The notes: a model not told the origin generated them from the letters alone. Shown: positions 45,127-54,636, numbered from the stretch's first letter. The stretch: 64,000 nucleotides of DNA from WJMT01 sp964599635 (GCA_964599635.1 CAZRGM010000039.1:124001-188000), one strand, 5' to 3'. Numbers and translations: made by a program.

Positions 45127-45354
45127 ATGGTGGATATCAAGTCGGAAGAGGAAGAGATTATCAGTGTTAACAATAGAAAAGTGGAATGGGAAGAAAACAT
45201 GACGGTTGCCCGGTTGCTTGAGATCATGAATTATACTTTTAAAATGCTGGTGGTTAAAATAGACGGTCAATTAGTGAAGAGAAAAGATTACGAGAAAGTC
45301 ATTATTCCCAAAAAAGCAGAGGTTAAAATTATTCATCTCATAGCTGGAGGATGA
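45127..45354 (+). CDS. ThiS/MoaD-family sulfur-carrier protein
   Basis: A 75-residue beta-grasp protein ending in the diagnostic IIHLIAGG: the C-terminal Gly-Gly becomes a thiocarboxylate that donates sulfur. Upstream part SVNNRKVEWEENMTVARLLE and MLVVKIDGQLVKRKDY is typical of ThiS-like folds. Placed 34 bp after AOR, it may give sulfur to the pterin cofactor (MoaD role) instead of thiamine, by context only. ATG 45127 has GAGG a few bases upstream, supplied by the repeat end described separately; an in-frame ATG at 45112 lies within that repeat. Confidence 0.8.
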   Translation: MVDIKSEEEEIISVNNRKVEWEENMTVARLLEIMNYTFKMLVVKIDGQLVKRKDYEKVIIPKKAEVKIIHLIAGG

Positions 45355-45363
45355 ATTTCGGTT

Positions 45364-46947
45364 TTAAATATTTTTTTGTGTCCAGCTCCCGTCAATAAAA
45401 CGCCACATTTTCTTAAAGGGATTTTTATCTTTGAGCTCAGCTGGCAAATGTTTTTGGTTAACGTTATCGTAACAGTAGACCGAAGCAAAGCGCCTTATGG
45501 AAGCTGGGATTCCTACTGAGGTGAATCCTGGATGGCCCGAAGCGGGGAAAGGTCCACCATGATGCATAGCGGCTGTTACCGCAACTCCAGTGGGCATTTT
45601 ATTATTTAATAATCGGCCTACTTTTGGACGAAGAACAGGTTCTAGCTTTCTGTAAAGAGTATCATCTCTATCCGACCCCAGTGTATAGAATGTTCCTGTC
45701 AAATTTCCGTCTAATTTTTTGATGACCTCAAGGGTTTCATTAATGTTATCAGCATAAACTAGAAGGGTTGATGGGCCAAAGGCTTCAGTTTGAAGGGCCT
45801 TTGGATTTTTCAAGAAATCTCTTCCAGGGATAGATAATAAAGTGTATTCAAATGAATAACCATTTCCTTTGAATTCTTTACCTCCAGTGATAATCTCTGC
45901 TCCGTTTTTCTTGAGGGTATTGATAGATTTTTTCAGATTTTTTAATACATTTTTTCCAAGAATATATCCATCTGGTTTGCCTTTGAAAAGCTGCTTCAAA
46001 GTTTCGATAAATATTTTTTGGTTTCTGTTTTTCATAACGATGATGAGTCCGGGATTGGTACAGAATTGCCCCATTCCAAGACTGCAAGATTCGAAGAGCT
46101 CTTTAGCTATTTCTTGAGGTCTTTTTTCAAGTGCTTCAGGAAGGATTATGACCGGGTTGATGCTTGAGAGTTCAAGATATATAAGATTTCCAGCCGTTTC
46201 TGCCGCTTTTTTAAGCTTGAGCCCTGCTTTTCTATTTCCGGTAAAAGCGACGGCTCCGACTAAAGGATGGGATACCAATCTAAAACCGTCTTCCGTGTTG
46301 AAGTGATGGATAAGCTGAACAGTTGCCTTAGGGAGTTTTGATCTTTTTAGGGCATGGATTGCAGCTTTAGCTAAGAGCTTTGTAGTTCCTGGATGACCTG
46401 GATTTGATTTGGCAATTACGGGGTTTCCAGCAGCTACGGCTGCTGCAAAATCACCTCCTGAAATTGAATTAAAAGCAAGCGGAAAATTATTGGGTCCAAA
46501 AATGACCACGGGTCCTCCTAGTGGACCGTATTTGGAACGGATATTCAGTTTTGTGTCTATAGTTGGAAGACACCATGATCCCTCTCGGACAGCAGAAGCA
46601 GCTTGTTTCAGTTGGTCAATGGTTCTGGGAAGTTCAATATCCAATAACCGTGGTTTCAGTGGAAGCCCGGTTTCTTGAGTGGCTTTTTTAACAATGGAAT
46701 CTGCGTCTTTAGTGATGTTTTCGGCATAGAATTCAAGGAAATTTCCCAATCGTTCTTTTGGAACAGATCGAAGCTCCTCTACAGCAGTCATGGAAGCATC
46801 AAGAGCCTTTTTTATTTCGCTGAAACTTGAGATGGGAAATGTCTCGGGAATGGGCTTCTTTTTTGATGGGTTTGTTGCTTGAAATTTTCCAATAGGATTT
46901 TCTGGGGACTGCCATATGCCGTTGATAAGTATGGATGAAAATGACAT
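45364..46947 (-). CDS. NAD(P)-dependent aldehyde dehydrogenase (alpha-ketoglutaric semialdehyde DH-like)
   Basis: Aldehyde dehydrogenase superfamily, 527 residues, of the group that includes alpha-ketoglutaric semialdehyde dehydrogenase. Catalytic Cys296 (GMGQFCTNPG) and Glu259 (YLELSSINP) are present, with the cofactor-binding FTGNRKAG. The substrate cannot be fixed. The start is firm: AAGGAGG is 7 nt upstream of ATG 46947. It is convergent with the ThiS/MoaD gene (9 bp apart) and so not in the AOR operon, although both enzymes act on aldehydes. Confidence 0.9.
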   Translation of the reverse strand: MSFSSILINGIWQSPENPIGKFQATNPSKKKPIPETFPISSFSEIKKALDASMTAVEELRSVPKERLGNFLEFYAENITKDADSIVKKATQETGLPLKPRLLDIELPRTIDQLKQAASAVREGSWCLPTIDTKLNIRSKYGPLGGPVVIFGPNNFPLAFNSISGGDFAAAVAAGNPVIAKSNPGHPGTTKLLAKAAIHALKRSKLPKATVQLIHHFNTEDGFRLVSHPLVGAVAFTGNRKAGLKLKKAAETAGNLIYLELSSINPVIILPEALEKRPQEIAKELFESCSLGMGQFCTNPGLIIVMKNRNQKIFIETLKQLFKGKPDGYILGKNVLKNLKKSINTLKKNGAEIITGGKEFKGNGYSFEYTLLSIPGRDFLKNPKALQTEAFGPSTLLVYADNINETLEVIKKLDGNLTGTFYTLGSDRDDTLYRKLEPVLRPKVGRLLNNKMPTGVAVTAAMHHGGPFPASGHPGFTSVGIPASIRRFASVYCYDNVNQKHLPAELKDKNPFKKMWRFIDGSWTQKNI

Positions 46948-47114
46948 ATTAACCTCCTTATGTAACGGTTGGTAAATTTTATTATTATAATGAATCTTGA
47001 AAAACGCAAGTTATTCAATATAACTTTTTGAGAGCTGTAAAATGTAAAAAAAACTAAAAATCATAGCCAATCCATATTATAATAGAATAGAAAATCATTC
47101 CAGGAGATTTTTTG

Positions 47115-47354
47115 ATGTCAAAAAGGCTCTATCGATTAAAAAGCAGCAGAATGATCGGAGGAGTTTGTGCAGGTATAGCGAGGTATTTTGACCTGGATGT
47201 TTCATTGATTAGATTGATTTTTATAGGATTGGCTTTAATGACCGCCTTATTTCCCATGCTTCTGTTTTATATCGTAGCGTGGATTATTATTCCCACAGAA
47301 GAGGAGATCATTAAAAAGGGAAAGAGAAAAAATCGCACAAAAAATAGTCTTTAG
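47115..47354 (+). CDS. PspC-domain protein
   Basis: A 79-residue inner-membrane protein: YRLKSSRMIGGVCAGIARYF DLDVSL (PspC signature, split here at residue 26), then one hydrophobic helix pair to IVAWIIIPTEEE, and a basic tail. PspC domains regulate phage-shock and envelope stress responses. ATG 47115 has AGGAGA upstream. No other psp genes are visible nearby. Confidence 0.88.
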   Translation: MSKRLYRLKSSRMIGGVCAGIARYFDLDVSLIRLIFIGLALMTALFPMLLFYIVAWIIIPTEEEIIKKGKRKNRTKNSL

Positions 47355-47369
47355 AGTTTTTATGTCCAT

Positions 47370-47398
47370 TTGACTTAAAGTTGTATATTCGTTATTTT
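47370..47398 (+). promoter_or_regulatory. probable promoter of the kinase-panBCD genes
   Basis: TTGACT (47370-47375), 17 bp spacer, TATTTT (47393-47398), about 50 bp before ATG 47447. Confidence 0.4.
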
Positions 47399-47446
47399 AG
47401 GCATTAATTCCGGATGTAGATTAAAGAGTAGGAATAGATACAGAAA

Positions 47447-48124
47447 ATGATTCCGACAATAGATATCCCGTTTAAACATATCGCTGTTGAAGGGATGATA
47501 AAATCTGGAAAATCTAAATTGGTTCAAGCTTTAGCAAAAAGGATTGGTGGAAAAGCGGTGCTTGATCCAACAGATAATCCTTATCTAAATAATTTTTATG
47601 AAGATAAAGAAGGGGCTGCATTTCTGGCACAACTTGTATTTCTAGTGAATAGGTATCATCAACAAACCAGATTGCTCCAGAGAGAGCTCTTCTCAGAAAG
47701 AGTGATTTGTGACTATCTTTTTGAAAAAGATAAAATCTACGCTTACCAGACTTTGACAGATGAAGAATTGGTGGTGTACGAGAAAATATTCAGTATTTTT
47801 TATGAAAGGATCGCCAAGCCAGATTTAACCATTTATCTTCAAATTTCTCTTCCTACCATTTTGAACAGGGTATCCAAAAGTGGATCAGATATGGAAAGAA
47901 ATATATCTGAAAGCTACCTCAAAGATATGCTTGAGGCTTTTGACTATTTCTTTTTTAATTACCAAGCAAGTCCTCTTTTGGTCATTAAGGCAGATGATTT
48001 GAATTTTGATAATAGAAGTGAAGTGGATGATATTGTTGACAAGACAGTACAAATGAAGAAAAATACTCTTTATTATGTTCCACTAGGAAAAACAGATCCG
48101 AAAAAGAGGGAACATAATAAATAA
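47447..48124 (+). CDS. deoxynucleoside kinase-like protein
   Basis: P-loop kinase of the deoxyadenosine/deoxycytidine kinase type. IAVEGMIKSGKSKLVQALA is the P-loop (residues 11-29, G-x4-GKS), and VICDYLFEKDKIYA stands where the D/E-R-S motif normally is, with Tyr-Leu in place of Arg-Ser. LTIYLQISLPTIL and a basic lid region follow. Salvages deoxynucleosides to monophosphates; base preference cannot be read. About 60 bp upstream of panB and probably the first gene of the pantothenate operon, an arrangement of unclear meaning. Confidence 0.75.
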   Translation: MIPTIDIPFKHIAVEGMIKSGKSKLVQALAKRIGGKAVLDPTDNPYLNNFYEDKEGAAFLAQLVFLVNRYHQQTRLLQRELFSERVICDYLFEKDKIYAYQTLTDEELVVYEKIFSIFYERIAKPDLTIYLQISLPTILNRVSKSGSDMERNISESYLKDMLEAFDYFFFNYQASPLLVIKADDLNFDNRSEVDDIVDKTVQMKKNTLYYVPLGKTDPKKREHNK

Positions 48125-48187
48125 AAAAAATAAGACTTTACCTCAATCTTGATAAGTCAAAGGCAGGATGGGGAGAAAGGAAGGCAT

Positions 48188-49057
48188 ATGTCTGAAGATT
48201 TAGTCCAAAGGGTTATCATCCCTGATTTAATTAAAAAGAAAGAAAAAAAAGAAAAGATTGTTGCCCTTACCGCCTATGATTTTCCTAGTGCCAAAATCGT
48301 TGATCATGCTGGAGTAGACATCATCCTAGTTGGGGACTCATTAGGGATGGTTTTACTGGGATATGTTGATACGATTCCTGTGAGTATGGATGAGATGATT
48401 CACCATACAAAAGCTGTCGTAAGAGCTGTCAAAAGATCTATTGTGGTAGGGGATATGCCGTATATGAGTTTTCAAATTTCTATACAGAAAGCTGTTGAAA
48501 ATGCTTCTCGCTTTATTAAAGAGGCGGGAGCAAGGGCTATAAAGATCGAAGGAGCCTCTTCCTATAGATTAGAAGTTGTTGAGGCTTTAAAGGAGGCTGA
48601 GATTCCTGTTATGGGACATGTTGGATTGACTCCTCAATCAATAAATCGAAACGGCTGCTTTAAAGTCAAAGGAAAGAGCCAAGAAGAAGCCGAGGAAATT
48701 ATCAAACAGGCTGAGAAACTTGAGAAAGCTGGAGTTTTTTCTATAATTCTTGAATGTATTCCCTTAGAATTGGCTCAAGTGATAACACAGAGACTTAAAA
48801 TTCCCACTATAGGGATCGGTGCTGGACCTTTTTGTGACGGTCAGATACTCGTTTTTCATGACCTTTTGGGTTATTCAAACGGCTATCTGCCCAAATATGT
48901 AAAAAAATATGTGGATATGAACAAAATATTGACAGATGGAATCAACCAATATGTAGAGGAAGTAAGAGATAATAAATTTCCCTTGGATAAACATTCTTAT
49001 CATTCAAAAGAACTCGAAAGGACTTTTTATTCTAAAAAAGGGCCAAGGAAGTTTTAG
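48188..49057 (+). CDS. panB: 3-methyl-2-oxobutanoate hydroxymethyltransferase
   Basis: First committed enzyme of pantothenate synthesis, making ketopantoate from ketoisovalerate and methylenetetrahydrofolate. Signatures: ALTAYDFPSAKIVDHAGVD, VGDSLGMVLLGY, VVGDMPYMSF, PVMGHVGLTPQSI and IGIGAGPFCDGQILVFHDLL. ATG 48188 has AAGGAAGG upstream; a start at 48149 would add a non-conserved leader. Followed 37 bp later by panC. Confidence 0.95.
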   Translation: MSEDLVQRVIIPDLIKKKEKKEKIVALTAYDFPSAKIVDHAGVDIILVGDSLGMVLLGYVDTIPVSMDEMIHHTKAVVRAVKRSIVVGDMPYMSFQISIQKAVENASRFIKEAGARAIKIEGASSYRLEVVEALKEAEIPVMGHVGLTPQSINRNGCFKVKGKSQEEAEEIIKQAEKLEKAGVFSIILECIPLELAQVITQRLKIPTIGIGAGPFCDGQILVFHDLLGYSNGYLPKYVKKYVDMNKILTDGINQYVEEVRDNKFPLDKHSYHSKELERTFYSKKGPRKF

Positions 49058-49094
49058 TTTTTTTTTTGGAATTCAAGGAAAACAGTAGGGGTCA

Positions 49095-49940
49095 ATGATG
49101 AAAATTATGAAAAGTATTAGAGAAATGAAAAACGAAATTGACAAACATAGATCCCAGGGGAATTCCATTGGTTTTGTTCCCACAATGGGTTTCTTACACG
49201 AGGGTCATTTAAGTCTTATAAGAAATTCAGTTCAAAGGAATGATTGCACAGTCGTAAGCATTTATGTTAATCCCACCCAGTTTGGTCCGGGGGAGGATTA
49301 TCAACAGTATCCAAGAGATATCAAAAGAGATGAGGAGATTTTGTCTCAAGAGGGTGTGGATTATTTATTTGCCTGCCAGGATAAAGAGATGTATCCGGAT
49401 GGATATAAAACATTTGTTGAGGTTCATGATTACCAAGATTTGATGTGTGGAGCGTCAAGGCCTGGCCATTTTAGAGGTGTTTGTACGGTGGTTTTAAAGC
49501 TGTTTAATATTGTCAAACCCGATAGGGCCTACTTTGGGCAGAAAGATGCCCAACAGGCAGTTATCATAAAAAAAATGGTTAAAGACCTTAATCTTGACGT
49601 TCAAATATCAGTTTTACCTATTGTCAGAGAGGATGACGGGCTTGCCTTAAGCTCTAGAAATATTTTATTAAATCCAAAAGAAAGATCTGTGGCTCGATGT
49701 TTGTATCAAAGTCTTGAATCAGCAAAGGAGGCTTTTTTAGAAGGTGAAAAAAAATCTGAGAGAATAAAAATTCTGATCAAGAATCATATAGAAAAACAAG
49801 AAGTGGCGAACATAGACTATATTGAAATTGTCAATAAAGACACTCTAAAGCCCATGTCTGAAATCATTAAGGGAAAAACTCTCATTGCCTTAGCCGTTTA
49901 TATAGGAAAAGTGAGATTAATAGATAATAATATTGTTTAA
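49095..49940 (+). CDS. panC: pantothenate synthetase
   Basis: ATP-dependent ligase joining pantoate to beta-alanine. The nucleotidyltransferase motif is FVPTMGFLHEGHLSLI (HxGH), with VSIYVNPTQFGPGEDYQQYP, FGQKDAQQAVIIKKM and GLALSSRN (the KMSKS-like element). Length 281 is normal. ATG-ATG pair at 49095/49098 after AGGGG; either start fits. Confidence 0.95.
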   Translation: MMKIMKSIREMKNEIDKHRSQGNSIGFVPTMGFLHEGHLSLIRNSVQRNDCTVVSIYVNPTQFGPGEDYQQYPRDIKRDEEILSQEGVDYLFACQDKEMYPDGYKTFVEVHDYQDLMCGASRPGHFRGVCTVVLKLFNIVKPDRAYFGQKDAQQAVIIKKMVKDLNLDVQISVLPIVREDDGLALSSRNILLNPKERSVARCLYQSLESAKEAFLEGEKKSERIKILIKNHIEKQEVANIDYIEIVNKDTLKPMSEIIKGKTLIALAVYIGKVRLIDNNIV

Positions 49941-49956
49941 GAGAAGGAGTGATATA

Positions 49957-50313
49957 ATGGAACGAATTATGCTTAAATCTAAAATTCATGACGCCAGGGT
50001 TACTGATAAGAACGTTAACTATCAGGGAAGTATTACATTAGATAAGGATTTAATAAAAAAAACAGGTCTATTTCCGTTTGAACAAGTCCATGTCTATAAT
50101 ATCTCTAATGGGGAAAGATTTATAACTTATGTGATCCAAGAAGAAAAAAAATCTGGTGTGGTACGTCTTAACGGAGCAGCTGCTCATAAGGTCAATATTG
50201 GAGACAGATTGATCGTAGCTTCTTATGCACTCATGAGTGATGAAGAAGCAGATTCCTATAACCCTAAAATCCTTATCTTGGACAAAAAAAATCAAGTCAT
50301 CAAAGACAAATAA
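49957..50313 (+). CDS. panD: aspartate 1-decarboxylase (pyruvoyl enzyme)
   Basis: Makes beta-alanine for panC. The precursor self-cleaves at Gly24-Ser25 in NYQGSIT, Ser25 becoming the pyruvoyl group; other signatures are LLKSKIHDARVT (as MLKSKIHDARVT), GERFITYVI and RLNGAAAHKVNIGDRLI. ATG 49957 has GAAGGAG upstream and lies 16 bp after panC. Completes a panB-panC-panD operon. Confidence 0.95.
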   Translation: MERIMLKSKIHDARVTDKNVNYQGSITLDKDLIKKTGLFPFEQVHVYNISNGERFITYVIQEEKKSGVVRLNGAAAHKVNIGDRLIVASYALMSDEEADSYNPKILILDKKNQVIKDK

Positions 50314-50449
50314 AACACCTTATAAAAAAATCATCACGACCATCTACAACATTAAAGTGAATATCATAATTTATTTATATAACTTCTAAAGATGTTTAAT
50401 CATGTTAAATTTGTATGAAAATGCATATCTATTTTATGGATAACCAGGA

Positions 50450-51913
50450 TTAGTCGAGATGGTAGTTAGGTGCTTCTTTGGTAATGATGATATCATGGAC
50501 ATGACTTTCTCGGACGCCGGCAGATGTGATTTTAATGAACGTTGATTTTTTCTGAAGATCTTTTATAGTGGAACAACCCGCATAGCCCATTCCTGCTCTG
50601 AGTCCTCCTACCATCATTTCTATAATATGAGAAACACTTCCTTTGTTAGGGACACGACCTTCAATCCCTTCTGGAACTAACTTTGATTTATTCAATGGGT
50701 CTTGAAAATAGCGGTCAGCGCTACTTCCTTTGCGCATAGCTTCTAAAGACCCCATCCCTCTATAAATTTTATAGGAACGACCTTGGTAGATGACTACTTC
50801 TCCCGGTGATTCATCTGTTCCAGCCAAAAGATTTCCTATCATGACTGAGTCAGCTCCAGCAGCAATCGCTTTTGTTATATCTCCAGAGAATTTTATTCCT
50901 CCATCGGCTATCAGGGGAATATTGGTGGTCTCTGTGATCTTGTAAACGTTAGCAATGGCTGTTATTTGTGGAATTCCAGCACCAGATATGACTCGAGTCG
51001 TGCAGATAGAGCCTGGCCCCACTCCAACTTTAACCGCGTCTACATTCAGTTTTATTAAATCCTTAGCTGCTTCCGCAGTCCCTATATTTCCTGCGATGAG
51101 TTCTACATCTGGGAATCTTTTTCTTAAATTTTTGATCATATTCAAAACTTTTTGTGAATGCCCATGCGCTGTATCTATGACTAAAACATCACTTTTTGCT
51201 TTGATGAGTTCAAACGCTCTTTCCAAAGTATCTTCAGAAATTCCAATAGCTGCTCCTACTCTGAGCTGCCCCATTTTATCTTTGCATGCATGAGGGTATT
51301 TTATCCGTTTAAGGATGTCTTTATAAGTGATCAATCCCTTTAAATGGAATTTCTCATCAACCATTAGAATTTTTTCAATTTTATGTTTATGAAAAAGTTT
51401 TTTCGCCTCTTCAATAGAGGTTCCAAGGGGGACCGTCACGAGTTCTTTAGTCATTACTTTTTCTATGGGAAGGTTGAGACGGGTTTCAAATCTAATATCC
51501 CTGTTGGTGAGGATGCCTAATAATTTATTGTCATCATCTGTGATAGGGAGGCCTGAGATTTGGTATTTTTTCATGACTTCTTTAACTTCATATATTTTAT
51601 TATGAGGTTTCATGGTTATGGGATTGACAATCATTCCGCTTTCATGACGTTTGACCTTATCGACTTCTTCTGCTTGCTTGTCGATATCCATGTTTTTGTG
51701 AATGATTCCGATTCCTCCTTTTTGGGCAAGAGCAATGGCCATTTTGGATTCAGTAACAGTATCCATAGCAGAACTGATTATAGGGATAGATAGATTGATA
51801 TTTCGGCTTAATTTTGTTTTTGTATCCGCATCAGACGGTAGAACATTGGATTTTGCAGGCATAATGAGCACATCATCAAAGGTCAGTCCTTCAATTATTT
51901 CTTTATTCAGCAT
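50450..51913 (-). CDS. guaB: IMP dehydrogenase
   Basis: Rate-limiting enzyme of GMP synthesis. TIM-barrel catalytic core with GVGPGSICTTR (catalytic Cys304) and GNIGTAEAA, and two inserted CBS domains (about residues 95-205). The mobile flap region carries the family's GS-x-E/D-A-M-x-x-G-S-x-x-R-Y-F (MGSLEAMRKGSSADRYF). ATG 51913 has GAGGAGA upstream. Minus strand, 19 bp downstream of secA, possibly co-transcribed. Confidence 0.96.
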   Translation of the reverse strand: MLNKEIIEGLTFDDVLIMPAKSNVLPSDADTKTKLSRNINLSIPIISSAMDTVTESKMAIALAQKGGIGIIHKNMDIDKQAEEVDKVKRHESGMIVNPITMKPHNKIYEVKEVMKKYQISGLPITDDDNKLLGILTNRDIRFETRLNLPIEKVMTKELVTVPLGTSIEEAKKLFHKHKIEKILMVDEKFHLKGLITYKDILKRIKYPHACKDKMGQLRVGAAIGISEDTLERAFELIKAKSDVLVIDTAHGHSQKVLNMIKNLRKRFPDVELIAGNIGTAEAAKDLIKLNVDAVKVGVGPGSICTTRVISGAGIPQITAIANVYKITETTNIPLIADGGIKFSGDITKAIAAGADSVMIGNLLAGTDESPGEVVIYQGRSYKIYRGMGSLEAMRKGSSADRYFQDPLNKSKLVPEGIEGRVPNKGSVSHIIEMMVGGLRAGMGYAGCSTIKDLQKKSTFIKITSAGVRESHVHDIIITKEAPNYHLD

Positions 51914-51932
51914 TTTTTTTCTCCTCGTTACA

Positions 51933-54545
51933 TTATTTTTTTCTTTTCTTTTTTCTTTTCCTGGGAATCATAGAACGTGCCTTTTTACTCTGCCTCATCT
52001 GAGAGGCTTGAGGTCTTTTGTAGTACATTTCCGGTTCTTTTCTCTCTGGCATTTCTTCTTTTTCGACAGGTTGAATTAAGTATAAATATTTCAATGTTTG
52101 TTCTTCTATTCGGTCCATCATGGCTTGAAACATATCAAAGCTTTCTCTTTTATATTCGACGAGAGGATCTCTTTGCCCATACCCTCTTAAACCGATGCCT
52201 TCTTTTAAGTGATCCATCGCTAGCAAATGGTCTTTCCACTGAGAATCAATCACCTGAAGCATTATGATTCTTTCAAATTCTCTCATTCTTTCAGGAGATA
52301 TTATTTTTTCCTTCTCTTCATATGAATCAAATATGGTTTTTTTTATTTTATCTTTGAGTTCTTGGAAATTGATGGAATCCCAATCGACTCCTAGCTCGTC
52401 TACGTCCATTCCGAACTGAGCTCTGATCGCATTTTTAAAACCTTCAATATTCCAATCATCTGGAGAATCTTCTTGATTGGTATTGGTCTCCATGATCCAT
52501 TCCAATATATTTATAGTTATTTCTTGGATAAATTTTTTCATATCTTTTCCGGCAAGGATCTCTTTTCTTTGTGTGTAAATCGATTCTCTCTGTTTGTTCA
52601 TCACATCATCATATTCGAGAAGATGCTTTCGGATCAAAAAATTGCGGGCTTCGACTTGTTTCTGAGCTCTTTCAATTGCTTTTGTGACCATGTTGTGTTC
52701 AATAGGCACTCCTTTTTGCATTCCTACTCTTGACATGATTCCCGAAATTCTATCACTCCCAAAAATGCGCATGAGGTCATCCTCTAAGGAAAGATAAAAC
52801 CGAGAAGAGCCTGGATCGCCCTGTCTACCGCATCTTCCTCTTAATTGATTATCGATTCTTCTTGCTTCATGCCTTTCAGTCCCAATGACATGAAGGCCCC
52901 CTAAAGAGATAACTTTTTTCTTTTCCGGCTCTGTGATGGATTTTGCTTTTTGAAAAGCTTTTTCTCTTTCTTCCTCATCAGTATTGTTTGGGTCCTCTTT
53001 TTTAGGAAGCATATCTTCGGCTAAGGATTCTGGATTACCTCCTAATAAAATATCAACTCCTCTTCCTGCCATATTAGTCGCAATGGTTACGGCTCCTTCT
53101 CTACCGGCTTGGGCTATAATCTTAGCTTCTAGTTCATGATATTTAGCGTTCAAAACATTGTGTTTAATGTGTTTCTTTCTAAGCAAAGAGCTGAGATGCT
53201 CAGATTTTTCAATAGAAATAGTCCCTACGAGCAAGGGTCTTCCTATTTTATTGTTCTCTATTATTTCATGAGTGACAGCCTCCCATTTTTCGTCGATTGT
53301 TCGATAGATTAGATCATCATATTCTTTTCTTATTAGGGATTTATTGGTAGGAATTTCAACCACATCTAAGTCGTACAATGAATGAAACTCAGCGGCTTCT
53401 GTGGCTGCCGTTCCAGTCATCCCGGCTAATTTATCATACATTCTGAAATAGTTTTGAAAAGTGATGGAGGCTAGAGTTTGATATTCGGCTTCAATGCGAA
53501 CATTTTCTTTGGCTTCTAAAGCCTGATGGAGGCCGTCGCTATAACGTCTTCCAGGCATAAGTCTCCCCGTGAATTCGTCTACGATGACTACTTTTCCATC
53601 TTTGACCATATAGTCAACATCTTTTTTAAATAGGTGATGGGCTTTTAATGCTTGATTGATGCCATGAATCAAATCCATATGGGAGATGTCATAGAGATTG
53701 TCTATATGAAGAAATCTTTCAGCATTCTCAACCCCTTCTTCTGTAAGAACAGCGGTTCTTGTTTTTTCGTCTATTTGGTAGTGCTTGGATTTATTTAATT
53801 TCTTCACCAAGTTATTGATTTTGTAATAGATAGAGGTTGAATCTTCAGTCGGACCTGAAATAATAAGAGGAGTTCTGGCTTCATCGATGAGGATGCTATC
53901 CACTTCATCAAGAATCGCATAGGAATGTTCTTTTTGGACTATATCTGAGAGTCGGAATTTCATGTTATCTCTTAAGTAATCAAACCCAAATTCATTATTT
54001 GTTCCGTATGTAATATCTTTTTGATAAGCTTCTTTTCGGTCAATTTCATTCATATCATGCTGTATGATGCCCACTTCTAAGCCTAAGGTTTTATAAACAG
54101 GCCCCATCCACTCTGCGTCCCTTTTGGCTAGATAATCATTGACAGTGACAATATGAACACTGCCGTTTTTTTTAAGAGCATTTAGATAAGCAGGAAGAGT
54201 TGCCACTAAGGTTTTTCCTTCTCCTGTTTTCATCTCGGCTATTTTGCCTTGATGGAGGACCACTCCTCCCATAATTTGGACATCAAAATGCCTCATACGG
54301 ACTTTTCTTTTTGCCACTTCACGAACTAAGGCAAAGGCCTCAAGAAGAATGTCATCAAAAGAAGCGCCGTTATTTAATTTTACTTTGAAATCTTTTGTTT
54401 TTTCTCTAAGTTGCTGATCACTTAATTTTTGGATTTGAGGTTCAATTTCATTGACAGCAGATACATAAGGTTGAAGTTTTTTGATATCTCTCTCTGTTTT
54501 TGTACCGAAAATCTTCTTGAGTATAAAGTTAAGCATTTTCATCAT
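51933..54545 (-). CDS. secA: protein translocase ATPase SecA
   Basis: Motor of Sec-dependent export. MKTGEGKTLVATLPAYL is Walker A, ILDEVDSILIDEARTPLIISG Walker B with flanks, later GRGVDILLGGN and RCGRQGDPGSSRFYLSLEDD. Length 870. The C-terminus lacks the Cys-rich zinc/SecB-binding motif; instead it ends in a basic run (KKARSMIPRKRKKKRKK). Start among ATG 54545, 54542 and 54536 is not resolved, as no ribosome site is seen. Confidence 0.95.
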   Translation of the reverse strand: MMKMLNFILKKIFGTKTERDIKKLQPYVSAVNEIEPQIQKLSDQQLREKTKDFKVKLNNGASFDDILLEAFALVREVAKRKVRMRHFDVQIMGGVVLHQGKIAEMKTGEGKTLVATLPAYLNALKKNGSVHIVTVNDYLAKRDAEWMGPVYKTLGLEVGIIQHDMNEIDRKEAYQKDITYGTNNEFGFDYLRDNMKFRLSDIVQKEHSYAILDEVDSILIDEARTPLIISGPTEDSTSIYYKINNLVKKLNKSKHYQIDEKTRTAVLTEEGVENAERFLHIDNLYDISHMDLIHGINQALKAHHLFKKDVDYMVKDGKVVIVDEFTGRLMPGRRYSDGLHQALEAKENVRIEAEYQTLASITFQNYFRMYDKLAGMTGTAATEAAEFHSLYDLDVVEIPTNKSLIRKEYDDLIYRTIDEKWEAVTHEIIENNKIGRPLLVGTISIEKSEHLSSLLRKKHIKHNVLNAKYHELEAKIIAQAGREGAVTIATNMAGRGVDILLGGNPESLAEDMLPKKEDPNNTDEEEREKAFQKAKSITEPEKKKVISLGGLHVIGTERHEARRIDNQLRGRCGRQGDPGSSRFYLSLEDDLMRIFGSDRISGIMSRVGMQKGVPIEHNMVTKAIERAQKQVEARNFLIRKHLLEYDDVMNKQRESIYTQRKEILAGKDMKKFIQEITINILEWIMETNTNQEDSPDDWNIEGFKNAIRAQFGMDVDELGVDWDSINFQELKDKIKKTIFDSYEEKEKIISPERMREFERIIMLQVIDSQWKDHLLAMDHLKEGIGLRGYGQRDPLVEYKRESFDMFQAMMDRIEEQTLKYLYLIQPVEKEEMPERKEPEMYYKRPQASQMRQSKKARSMIPRKRKKKRKK

Positions 54546-54607
54546 TTTTAACAGAAATTGAGCTTATTTGTCAATCAAAGTTGACTGAAAATGTTTTGTT
54601 TATTCAC

Positions 54608-54636
54608 TTGAATTTTTGTCTTTATTTCATTATCAT
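54608..54636 (+). promoter_or_regulatory. probable feoAB promoter with AT-rich palindrome
   Basis: TTGAAT (54608-54613), 17 bp spacer, TATCAT (54631-54636). The -10 is covered by ATTATCATCAATAAT (54629-54643), an imperfect inverted repeat of the composition Fur sites have. Iron control is plausible for feo genes but not shown. Confidence 0.35.
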
